A program made the translations under genes and the position numbers. The notes under the pieces were generated by a model, which searched no databases, was not told the origin of the DNA, and worked only from the letters and a program-made list of their open reading frames with translations. From Stichopus chloronotus (Eukaryota > Echinodermata > Holothuroidea > Aspidochirotida > Stichopodidae), in NCBI GenBank assembly GCA_021234535.1, contig CM037850.1, forward strand, positions 2,790,001-2,854,000: a stretch of DNA of 64,000 nucleotides. Direction: 5' to 3'. Position 1 is the first letter of the stretch; the number at the start of each line of letters is the position of its first letter. Below, one piece after another: positions 12,184 to 22,884 of the stretch.

Positions 12184-13996
12184 TTAGTGTTGTATGTCAA
12201 ATAACCTCGACGTATATCGTACTCTTTCTGTCGCTGCCTTAGGCAATTAAGAATCAGATAGCCTCTTCGAGAGTAGACCTCAACCACTTACATCTTAATT
12301 GCTCCTTTACATGCGAGCTCTTCAACTAAATGTGCAAACTCAGTAAAATCACAACTCAGTAGGTTCCACTCTGGCGAAGCAATCCTTTACAGTCGAAAGA
12401 AGGGTATAGTCTCGATGTCATTTACCCACAACAGGCATTAAGCTCACAGTATTTCAAGTTTGAATGTTTGTTCATAGATACTTGGAGAGAATGTTCAATT
12501 CCTATTGGCCCATTTCAGTCAGGTGACCATGGGTTAATCGCTGATAACCCAACTTGTTAAACCGTAGTCAATCACCGACGGATGAATACAATAAAACTGT
12601 ACAGGGTAGATTGACAGTGTGTTTTCAGTCTGCTATATCTTACACAAAACAATGGCTAATACAGTATTACTAGTAATAGCAGTTAAATGACGTTCAATCT
12701 GAAGTTCGTAGATCTAACGTTACCTAGGCGGCGCCTGGGGCCTAAGGCCTGCTCAAAAGTAAAATGTAAATGTAGGTAACTCTACGAGACTACGTAACAA
12801 CAGCACAGTATACTGTCAGTGGTAATTCTTCTGACGTAGGATAATCTTACATGACTATCAGAATTGTATCGGGTGAAAGCTTCTTCAGTATATTTTGAAC
12901 ACCTTTGAAAGTTTGACAGCCTACCGAAATAAACTTTTCTTCTTTGCATAATTCTGCTGAGATGTTCAGAAACAATTCCCTATGCAATCAAATCGCAAAG
13001 AGGACTAAGGATTGCAATTCATCGCCATCTTGAAGGGTCTCCATACAACCACCGAATTAATATTGTTAAGGACAGAGAACTCCACAGTACAAATAATTTA
13101 GGCCTGTTGATAGACCTAAGCCCTGTGTGATGAAGAAATATTAAGCAGGGAAGGCCTTGACTTGAGCTATCCCAGACCAGTCATACAGTGATCTTACAGC
13201 AATGTTTTGACAGTAACGTTTTGAGCATGAGCAATCCTTTTTCTTTGTTGCACTAACTTAGGCCTAGTTCCGAAATTTTGCATAGCCTACTGAGAACATT
13301 CACACTAACAGGAAAATTAGGGTTTGCAAACAACAAGTCTTCCGCTTACTGAACCACAGCATGCACACATTAGTACACTACCCAAAAGCAAACTAACTAA
13401 AGCAGGCATTGTTACTATGTCAATTGTTATTGTTCCTCTTTGTGACTAAGTTTTACTTTCTGTTTCGCGCACGAATATTGTTGACATGTTTTAAATTTTT
13501 TTACCTTTTCTCGGGGTCCCTTTTCAACAAAAATGCGGTTATTTAAGAAGCAATGTCCTTTCTTTCTGCGTGCATTTTTTATAAAAATTCCGTTGGTATG
13601 TATGAATAAGGGTAATCAACTTTGTACCTGTGTATTAACTGTAGTATAATGCTCTCGGGGGGGGGGGGGGGGGTTATCGCATCGCTTTACCCCCGATCGT
13701 GCATTATCCTACGTCTAATACACTGTCCCGCGTTGATTGACCTTTAATTAAACGTATGCTCCATTACGATGATAGATAAGTGAACGTTCATTAAAGAGCG
13801 TAAATAGAATAAGACGAAGACAACGATAAATCACATATATTTAATTATACGTGAATTCATTTAATTATTACTGTATTTATTGTAATAAAATTCCTAACTG
13901 AAACTCAGTACTACAGTATTTCAAGCATAAAGTAACTCACATGAAGTTTACCTCATAATTGCAACAAATTATTTCTCGGTCGAATTTTTTTTACAG

Positions 13997-16129
13997 GAAG
14001 TACTAACCAAGAATGTGTACAAGAACTGTGTGGTAATTTTGACGTACGCACGTGCTCAATATGGTGCTAAAGGTAAACATTCTTTGCGAGAACACATCAC
14101 CAACGAACTTCAACGAGAGGGTAAATTTGCCGAATTAATTAAACGAGTTGGCAAGAGAGTAATTGCTGTCGAAAATTTCTTTGACGATGACTTTCTGAAA
14201 GAAAAGCATCGCCAAAGCCTTCTGTGCTATCTCGCCCAGGTAATAGAGGGAAATAAAGGATCTGTTTATTCTAACAAGGCATTCGAAAATGCTCGACTAA
14301 GAGTTGAAACGCAGGATAAACAGAGGAAGGAAAGGATTCAAAGGGAAACAGAACTAACAACCATGAGATCACAAATTCGTGCATTTCTCGTACAAAAGTA
14401 TTTAAACGACCTGACAGTGAAACAGCTAGACAATATATACGGTCATTTTAAGACAGACTTGCTCTTCATCATGGCAAGGTCAGGCGTGAAGCAGCTTCCC
14501 TGCATCACGAATGACGATGTCAAGGGATACTTAAAGGACTTCATTGAAGAAAATGGTGTTCTAATAGCAAAGTTGAAGGATATGAAGATACAAGATGAGG
14601 AGCAAAGAAAAGAATACTCGAGAAGACGACAACAGCTGAAGGAAAAGGAAAACATGAACAAGATGCAGGGCATCGTTCTGCCTTTGGTGAGTGATTACTT
14701 GAAACAACTCTCGAAAGAAGACCTAGAAGAAATAGTCCAAAAGAGAGTGTTGCCTCATGAGGTCATGAATACTCTGAAGGAGAGTCTTGCGGCATCTCGT
14801 ATAGAATTGCAGAGTACACACGTCACAAAATACATCGATGAAACTTTCTTCCAAAATCCCACTGAAATAAGAAGGCATATCGATGCTAAAATTTTAGCAA
14901 AGCGTTTAGAAGAAAAGTCAATTCAACTTAAGAAATTGCAGAGAGATCAAAAAATGAATGCTACGATGGAAGTAGTTAAGACAAAACTTCCTGAAGCATT
15001 AGATGGCAAAAACGATGACGAAATACATGAACTCCGCAGTGACTTGCAAAACGTTGAAACATGTGTCACAACTAAATGGGAAGAGCTCTTTGGTGAGCTT
15101 ATCGGGAATGAGATTGCAAACACTGATATTACTCTGAGCGAAATATCTAATTTACATTTAAAGCAAAATGCCAATCTCATTGAAAGTGTCATGTCGACTA
15201 TTCTCGAAAAGCGACAAAAAGAGAGGGAGGCAAAAGAAAAACAGGTAAGGGAGGTATTAAGAAACACTGCACTCAGTAAGATTTCGGAAGTCATTAAAGA
15301 TGACCTGGAATCGTATCTTGCAGGAAAGAACACTAGTGAGCTACAATCTTTAGATTCAAAGATATCTGAAGGGGAGGTTCCTGACGATATTTACGATAAA
15401 GTATGCTCAGAGTTGACACTGGCTCAGAAGAATTCTCTGAGTAGAACTGAAATAGAAAAAGAAATCATTACTCAAATAAAAGCCCAGAATGAGATAATCG
15501 AACAATGTAGAAGAGATGCGAAGTGCTTCTCTGGATCAAGTAAAGTGACAATTAAAGGGAGAGGTATTTCCAAAATATCACACGTAAAAGTCGGTGATGA
15601 AATACTCGTCTTTGATGACGAAGGTGTTTCTTTTTTTGATAAAGTCTATCTTATATCTCACGCAAGAGATGAAGAGAATATAGCCTTTATTCTTTTAAAA
15701 ACATTCTCTGGTAAAGAACTTTTTATATCCCCTGGTCATTTGATACCTGTTGGTAATCTATCTAGGAATGTTGCAGCCAAAGACTTGGCCGTCGGTGATG
15801 TCATATTTACACTGACGAATGGCGCTATGACGTCAGACTCTGTTACTTCCATTTCATACGAACTTTGTCGGGGGGCTTATTGTCCCATGACAATGAATGG
15901 GACTATTGTTGTCAATGACGTAGCAGCATCATGTTATACAAATTTCGTCCCATATCGTGCCGCTCATATTTTGCTCTCTCCGATCAGAGTTCTCTTCAGT
16001 TACCTTCCTTTGCCTCTCTTTCATAAGTTACTTCCTTATGATGAGGAGGAAGGGATGCCGATCTTTCTTATTACGTGCCGTTCTTTAGTCTCTGCTTGGC
16101 GATCCTTGGCCAGTAGATTTTACGTTTAG
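13997..16129 (+). CDS. CARD-GIMAP-Hint protein, exon 3: end of AIG1 domain, four helical repeats, Hedgehog-type Hint domain (copy 1)
   Basis: Terminal coding exon, residues 254-963, ending at TAG 16127-16129. Residues 254 to about 315 complete the AIG1 fold; the usual G4 T/N-K-x-D is replaced by TYAR (269-272), so nucleotide specificity may differ. Residues ~375-762 form four ~100-residue helical repeats, each opening with a pattern like YLKQLSKEDLEEI (near 388, 487, 587 and 693) and ending in a charged coiled coil. From Cys763 the chain is a Hedgehog-type Hint domain. It has CFSGSSKV, VGDEILV, SPGHL (Ser831 and His834 match T69 and H72 of the Hog domain), LAVGDVI, and NDVAASCY with Cys899 matching the late conserved Cys. 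The hydrophobic AHILLSPIRVLFSYL tail then resembles the Hedgehog sterol-recognition region. This predicts self-cleavage before Cys763, possibly with lipid transfer. The residue matching the sterol-activating Asp46 is His808. Acceptor TTTACAG|GAA, phase 0. Confidence 0.9.
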   Translation, partial: EVLTKNVYKNCVVILTYARAQYGAKGKHSLREHITNELQREGKFAELIKRVGKRVIAVENFFDDDFLKEKHRQSLLCYLAQVIEGNKGSVYSNKAFENARLRVETQDKQRKERIQRETELTTMRSQIRAFLVQKYLNDLTVKQLDNIYGHFKTDLLFIMARSGVKQLPCITNDDVKGYLKDFIEENGVLIAKLKDMKIQDEEQRKEYSRRRQQLKEKENMNKMQGIVLPLVSDYLKQLSKEDLEEIVQKRVLPHEVMNTLKESLAASRIELQSTHVTKYIDETFFQNPTEIRRHIDAKILAKRLEEKSIQLKKLQRDQKMNATMEVVKTKLPEALDGKNDDEIHELRSDLQNVETCVTTKWEELFGELIGNEIANTDITLSEISNLHLKQNANLIESVMSTILEKRQKEREAKEKQVREVLRNTALSKISEVIKDDLESYLAGKNTSELQSLDSKISEGEVPDDIYDKVCSELTLAQKNSLSRTEIEKEIITQIKAQNEIIEQCRRDAKCFSGSSKVTIKGRGISKISHVKVGDEILVFDDEGVSFFDKVYLISHARDEENIAFILLKTFSGKELFISPGHLIPVGNLSRNVAAKDLAVGDVIFTLTNGAMTSDSVTSISYELCRGAYCPMTMNGTIVVNDVAASCYTNFVPYRAAHILLSPIRVLFSYLPLPLFHKLLPYDEEEGMPIFLITCRSLVSAWRSLASRFYV

Positions 16130-17746
16130 AATTTTTCTTTGGCTTTATTGAACCTTCTCTCCATCTACTTATTGGGAATTGGAAGAACTGTGTTAACATT
16201 GAAATCAGTGATGAGGAACTGGTCAATTGTGAAATTGAGTTTAACACTACATATTGCAAACATTGCACTGTTGCTCATGTCATCGTGGATTTGGTGTGTA
16301 AAATCGTATATCATTTTGAGGGCAACATTTTCATGTAAAACCTCGAGACGGAAGGCGCTGTCTTACATTGGTGAATCTAGTGCTCCCTCCAAACAAAAAT
16401 CTCAGATCCACAACTTGACATGTTCCTTTCACTTAAAGTTTATCGACTTTTTTTTTAGATGCAGAATAACTTTCAGTCTCAAAAATAATTTTGAGACTGT
16501 CACAACATGTCTTTAGCTCATTTATTCGTTTGAGATGCTTTTTTTCGTCAATGTATAAATTCTGAGAGAATTTGTATGACTTTATCACAGCAATCTGAGA
16601 TCAATCTGTTGAACAATTAACTGTTTCAAGTTTAAGATGAAGCCTTGCAGGATGTCAACCAAAAGTTTGTCATAATCACAATTACATGAATTATAATGTT
16701 TCTAAGGCTCTCTTATAACGAATCTCGCAAACATTATGTGAATGTACTTGCTCTGTTTCTGTTTGTTTATTAAACAGAAAATTATGAATAGTTTGTGAGA
16801 TGCACCCTGGCGACCTTTGTAGCACATTAGTGGCATACTACGTTTACCACGGGAAATTCAATTGATTGAAACATTTGGCCTTTTTAAGTGACTAAAATAC
16901 GTTAGATATCAATACTTCTTGTTCAACACTTAGAATGTACTGTAATTAAAATGCCACAAAATTTTTAATAGGATATTGTTCTAGTTATCTACATTTTTTA
17001 CGGTTATTTGAGATCGCACGTATATGTGTACATACTTAAGCAGGTTATCTTGCATTTGAGTGCTCCGCACACGTATAAATTGCTTAATTATTTACACTTG
17101 ACTTTGCACAATTTGAATTGTTAATGTTGAATGGCAGTGAGGCTACATATGGCAAATAGGACTTACAGTGACGTTGTTTATGTCAAGTTTCCCTTGATAA
17201 CCCTTATTATGAAGACATTGTATTACCCTTTCAATTAAAGGATTGGCCACTGGAGGAAACTGATATTTCAGACAAATTAAGCATAGTGCCTATGTTTCAC
17301 TCTTTATTTTTAAACGTCGTTGCTCAGTAGAATGTTTGGTTCGTAAATTCTTAAAGACATGTTTATTTCAAAATAGTACATCGTATAATGAGGAACTGGT
17401 GATGTCATCCCCGCACAATAATAACCTTGACTGTCCTAAAGAAGAAAAACATTACAATGATATTTTGGAGTATTTTTTTTTTTAAAAATACGTTCCTGTT
17501 GTTCGTTTGTTTGTTGCACACGCGTATACGTCGACAAAATCCACTATACTTGCTGGGAGACGTATACATAGAATCAATTTTGCAAATAAATTTTGCAAAA
17601 CCATAAGCTGTTACGGTTAGAAATACTCCCCAATATACGCCTGAATTAACATTTCCATTGCATTAAATATGCCCTCAACATAATCTGAATTTAATGTGTT
17701 TCATTTACATTGTCCACTGACATGTTAAATATACCCTTTTATTAGC
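16130..17746 (+). other. 3' flank / probable 3'UTR of copy 1
   Basis: No further gene is seen. The Hint frame stays open for 128 codons after the TAG, to about 16516, and is hydrophobic in its first half (see findings). A candidate ATTAAA poly(A) signal lies near 16768 and an AATAAA near 17584. The true end of the transcript cannot be placed. Confidence 0.45.
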
Positions 17747-18585
17747 CAGGGATGCACCGGATATTCGGTCCGACCTTACGGTCCGTGACTAAAAATCCAG
17801 TTTTGGTTCCGATTGGATTTTGTTTTCAACATTTTGTCACAAATGTCTACCCAGAGGATTTTAATGTAAAAAAAAAATAGACCATCTCTCAAAGGAGTCA
17901 AAAGCAAGATATAGAATGAATGGTTGAACAATAACAATGTAAAATTTAAAAATGTAATATACTGACAGTTTATGTAACTTGTTAGTAATGATGAGTAAAG
18001 TGGAGTATAGAGATCTGAGAAGTTTAATTTTGATCCAGACATTGGGGTAGTGATTTGCTAGTGGCACAATTGACTTGTTTATCCCCCCCCCCCCCACCCC
18101 CCATAGCTATGCCTTTGGCTTGCGTCAAAGAGACTCGTCTAAGCCACGCTAAAATAGTACACCACTGCGATTTTTTTGCTTTGAAAGAGATGTCTAGAAG
18201 AAATTACGTGAGGATTCACTTCACATGGAAACGACAGTTTTGAACAAACCTAGTTTGTTATTTCTCAGAATAGCTGCAAACTATACACAATTTTTTTTTT
18301 GTCACAGAATTCCATCAAATCTCAGAATTCAAACTAGAGATAGCATGGTTAGTAGCACACAATTGGAAGTGAACATTGAAAGTCAACTTGTTAAAGTTAC
18401 TGTTGAATTAACTCAGTTCTACAGTGATTGAAGCATATTAGTTTCAGGCTGATAGCCTGCAAGACGTTTCATTGAAGATGTTGTGTATTGATACACTAGA
18501 GGAGCTTTGCACAATTCTAATTTTCTTAAGGATTGTAAAAATGCGGTGGGGTTGGATCTAAAAGATAAGATCCGGTGCATCCCAA
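17747..18585. mobile_element. Small hAT-like non-autonomous DNA transposon
   Basis: GGGATGCACCGGAT at 17749-17762 is matched by its exact reverse complement ATCCGGTGCATCCC at 18570-18583, a perfect 14-bp inverted pair about 0.8 kb apart. The left end reads CAGGGATGCACCGGAT, a terminus style familiar from hAT elements. I see no clean target-site duplication and no transposase frame. A poly-C run lies inside (about 18082-18101). Confidence 0.65.
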
Positions 18586-19929
18586 ACCTTTGTGGTTAAC
18601 CTTTATCGTTCTCATTTCATACAGTTTCATCTGCCTATGACTGCAAGTAGTTGTTAATATTGTATCTACCAGTCATCATTAATATCTATTGAATTGCATA
18701 GGTATCCAAAGGTTATATGTCTAATCAGTACTGGCTTATTGTTTCTGCGCTATGATAAAGTGTGTTGTCTACATCTTTTACACTGTATTGTACATTAGGA
18801 GTAAAATTCCTTTTTTGTCATTTTTATTGCTTATATACTTATCCATTGTATTTTTTCAATATTGATTAGTAGCCAAAATTTGAATATAAATAGATGTAAG
18901 GAAAGGCAAACTTCTCTGAATTGATACTTTTCAGTTCTTGAATCTTTACTTTGTTCATTTTGGAAACTCGAATTTTGATTTGCTACTGAGACAATGAGAC
19001 TATGCCACAATGTAAGTAACACCTGGCAGCTTGGACTGTTACAAAATAAAAGAAAGAAGTATATATACTGCCCGCATCTTAAGTGCGTACTATCCATAAT
19101 TGAACACAGCGTTTGCACCTTCAACGCCACTCGCTAGCAGAAAGTACAACTTTAAAGAAAACACTCCAGCTGAACGCTCCAGTTTCTGATTGGTCAGGCA
19201 ATATGTTGGCTCTGTTGGCAAGGACTGAACCACTGTTGACCTGTCTTTCATTGATATCATTGCAGTCTGACGTGTAAGTTCAGCGTTGATACAGTAGACG
19301 ATTCTGTGTAATGAAATAGAGAAAACGTGCTTAGTGATGGATGCATTGGCCGTTCACGTTCTCTTCTACTCTTTATTCATTTCTATGTGTTAAAATAACC
19401 ATTAAAAAATTTTAAAAAATCTCCATTAAAACAAAGTTTTGTCGAGGTACTGTAAACTCTCTGACATGTTATTTCGACAAGTTGATTTTTTCCCAGGTTT
19501 GAAATACCCTATGGCGTTATCTTGATATCTCCTTTACACATCCGCTTATGTAACTCTTCTTTCAATTCTGTTACTTCATTCGTTGTGATGGCAGTATCTT
19601 GATATTCCAAACTGGGGATCTACGTGGTAGGCTGTGAGCAGAATGGACGTTGACACTATATGCAAAAGAAACCCCCAAAATGCAAATTAAATAGATATGA
19701 CGTTTGTTCATATTCATGTAACAGTGACGTTATGACACCAATTCTATTGTACCGTAGATGATGCACTACCATAGTCATTTTAAGCAGTTCCAACGGACTT
19801 CAGAGTACATTATACATTTTCTGTTGGAGCTATATCATTATATTAATATATATTACCTTATGTTACATATGAATAAATAAAAACAATGAGAATTTAACAG
19901 ACATTTGAATTTATAAACGGAACAATTGA

Positions 19930-19990
19930 GCAGTTGAGAACACTCTGGTCATACCGTGAATCGAACCCGGGCCTTCTCATTAAAGCTGAC
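19930..19990 (-). repeat. tRNA-like B-box fragment, possible SINE relic
   Basis: Read on the minus strand, the segment has AAGGCCCGGGTTCGATTCAC, which contains the GGTTCGATTC internal promoter box of tRNA genes. No complete cloverleaf or A box is evident, so a tRNA-derived SINE fragment is more likely than a tRNA gene. Confidence 0.4.
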
Positions 19991-21104
19991 TTCTATCTAA
20001 AAACAGCGTTCGATAGTACATATAGGTTAATGCAACCCAGTTCTACCAATCGTTTTGACAGGGTTTCCTACCACCGTTTGAGCGACACGCCTCTTGAAAT
20101 GCAACGCAACAGCTGCCCATCAATGTTATTTCTAAACGCAACCATTTCTGTCTGCATACAAAAAAAAACATTACACATGGAACAATCTATTCATTCATGA
20201 TCACTCGTTTTCGACAAGACATACACAAATAAACCCCCAATGGAAAAATAAACTTCTTATGTTCATAGTCGAAATTCAGAGTACTTTAATTTGAAAATCC
20301 TCAGACCCAATAAAAAATTTTGTGATGCACCTTATCCAAAAATGTGCTATTCTTTGAACAGCTCGCTCCAAAGTTGCTCCCGAAAATACTCAGACAATCT
20401 TGGACAAAATACCTTGGGACACCCCGCTCCCCCTTTCAATGTTCGCTGTAGGATTACTGTTCAAAGTGTACATTCACTGTTGTAGTGCAACGCTGGAGAG
20501 GGGTGCGGGGTTGCATGTTATCCTCCGACCTGAGGGGGGTGCAGGCTATGAATGATGTGCCTGCTTGAAAAAAAAAGAAGAAGAAAAAAGAATTACCTGG
20601 AACGGTTTAAGAATGCCAGAATCACCAAGGAAGATGAAAAAATAAAACCATCGCCGAAAAAAGAATTCAATTCAGAGTCAAACGCAGCACCATTTTGGAT
20701 CTAGTCCGCCCTAAGTTAGAAAAGATTTTCCAAAAGTGAGGGAGAAACCCCTCAGCATGAACCCCTCCTCAAGATCAGTCTTTTATACAAATTACTATGA
20801 CCTGGTCTGGGGTGCAATGGCTCCGTCTGGTGAAAAAAAAACTCAACACGAAATGTTTAAGAATGAATATTTCACCAAGAAACATGGAAAACAATAAAAT
20901 CATTACTTAAAAAGTAAGAATTCCTGAATATATATTCGATCCAAATCTACCTTCAAGTGTAGCACCAGTGTGCATCTATTTCACCCAACGTAAGCAAAAA
21001 TTTCCCAAAAGGGATGGGGACACTCCTCGCCCAAGACGACGATCATCCATCTTCCTGCTGCCCCCTCCCCCTTCCACCCATGGAATCCATTAATAAACCA
21101 AGTA

Positions 21105-21220
21105 GACACAAATCATAAGACAAAACAAAATCATTAGACACGAACGAAACATTAGACACAACCAAATCATTAGATACAACCAAATCATTAGACAAAATGA
21201 ATTCAGTAGACACAACGCTC
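21105..21220. repeat. Minisatellite, unit close to CATTAGACACAACCAAAT
   Basis: About six imperfect head-to-tail copies of an ~18 bp unit (ATTAGACAC + AACCAAATC variants) are visible. Simple tandem repeat with no evident function. Confidence 0.75.
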
Positions 21221-22099
21221 TACACCAACTGATGGTGATCTACGGATGAGTCCTGCCCTGTGTGATGCGCACAAAAGTGCTATGCTCTCAAGCCATGCCC
21301 AACCACTGCTGAAATTCCAGAATCCTCTTTTTTTTTTGGGCGGGGGGGGGGGGGGGGGGCACATGCAGCCTAGAAAACGAAAACACCGTTTTCGACCATC
21401 TAGGAAGTTTGTAAAACATGACATTTTCTTGTACGCTACTCACCACCACATAGGCAAAGCCAAAAGCAGATCTTCGCAATGGGAATACAGTCTTTAAGGT
21501 ATTATGTGACGATGGGGTCATTATTATGTCACATCGTGAAAAGAGTATATCTTAATAAAAGCAGATGGTGTGAAAAAGTGTGTTTTTCTTTCGAATAAGG
21601 GACAGATGCGCACAAGTTGTCATTATATTAGACTCAATTTCCGCAGTCCACCTCTGGGGCCAACATCAAATCCCACTAATGTTGTAGGTATTAGGTGTCT
21701 TATAAAGAAGAGCAAAGTTCATGTCACTTAAAGAGCGCTCTCCACTCGATAGAGTCTTTTTTTTTTTCTTTCAAGATGGACCTTACAGAATAAAATGAAC
21801 ATATTATTCACCATGCAGCAAGATCCACGTAATCGTAACCAATGTCAGTATCTAATCTGGCTAATGAAACATGGGACTCTAGGTGTTAAGGGCATATAAA
21901 GTCCCCTTCTCGTCCTGTCCCAATACAGGCATCTTCAAGTTTATCCTTATATAAGAACTATAAAATTTGTGACAATGGGCTGGAATACTGAGCTAGGAAG
22001 CTACAAATCAGGGTTCGTACCTGGAGGAACTTAGTGACTGTCCCCTTCCTTTCACCTTGGACAAACATTAGTGACATCATTAATATTGTTCACTTTGTT

Positions 22100-22480
22100 G
22101 TTGCAAGATACCAAATGTTTTTGGTGGAGGTCAAATATCATTTTGGATCAAGATTGGTCAACGCACAAGACCATGGGAATGGAAACTTATAGCTAACGTC
22201 TGAATTGTAGACGTATATTGGTGGGTTAAAGAAGCCTATTGTGTGGAGTTCAAACGTCATTTAGTGTCAACGGGTATAAAAGTTGGTATGCTTCTAAATA
22301 CGATATAGCATGTACAGAGAAGGTTGTCTTAATGTCATATTTGTTCTGTGGGTGTAGTGGCGAGCACGATGTTGATTTCACACATCTATTACATCGGAGA
22401 AATCTATTTGGATCAAGTTGTAAATGTTTATCATATACCTGTGAAATTTCAACGTAGGAAGCTTAGGTTTCTAGCTCATC
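22100..22480 (+). repeat. Diverged AGGTCA-family repeat units
   Basis: TTTTTGGTGGAGGTCAAATATCATTT and, about 140 bases on, GTGTGGAGTTCAAACGTCATTT followed by an AACACGATAT-like box match the family A tandem unit at lower identity. No element ends are visible here. Confidence 0.5.
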
Positions 22481-22884
22481 TTTTCTTTAGAGTGCAAGTG
22501 TGTATTAATTCCTGTGCATATTGTGGTTGCTACAGTGCATCGCAATTGTTACACAATAAATCAATATAGCATTATAAAGACCATTTTACACATCAATGCC
22601 AAATGTCATATATCAGATTCATACAAAATACTCATCGTTGAATCATCGAAACCACAATACCATGGTTAACGTTTGCAAAGTTTTCTCTAACATTAGTTAC
22701 TTTAAACGTAGTGAGGTGTTAGTTTCTTTCCATCCCTGAACTATACTTGATCAGTAATTACAGCAGGTGGATTTATTTCACTAAAAACGACCTAATCCAA
22801 ATACATTATGATCCATACATTTCTAGATTGTATATTAAAATAACCATAATTTACTGCTATATTGAAATCAATTTTGATTGATAT

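Larger units (their letters stand above)
9779..13996 (+). other. Intron 2, 4.2 kb, invaded by a HINE-like element
   Basis: GTATGT donor and TTTTTTTTACAG acceptor, phase 0. The HINE-like family A element occupies 10493-12183. The rest (9779-10492 and 12184-13996) holds no recognisable exon. A run of G residues (about 13656-13672) is the only other striking feature. Confidence 0.8.
18586..22099. other. Intergenic stretch, no gene recognised
   Basis: No exon recognised. It contains a tRNA-like B box on the minus strand (19930-19990), an 18-bp-scale minisatellite (21105-21220) and a poly-G run (about 21341-21359) preceded by oligo-T. The short frames here have no domain character. Confidence 0.5.

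Noticed and set aside
14947..15333. A 128-codon minus-strand frame inside exon 3
   Set aside because: It is an antisense shadow of the coding exon; the plus frame carries the domains.
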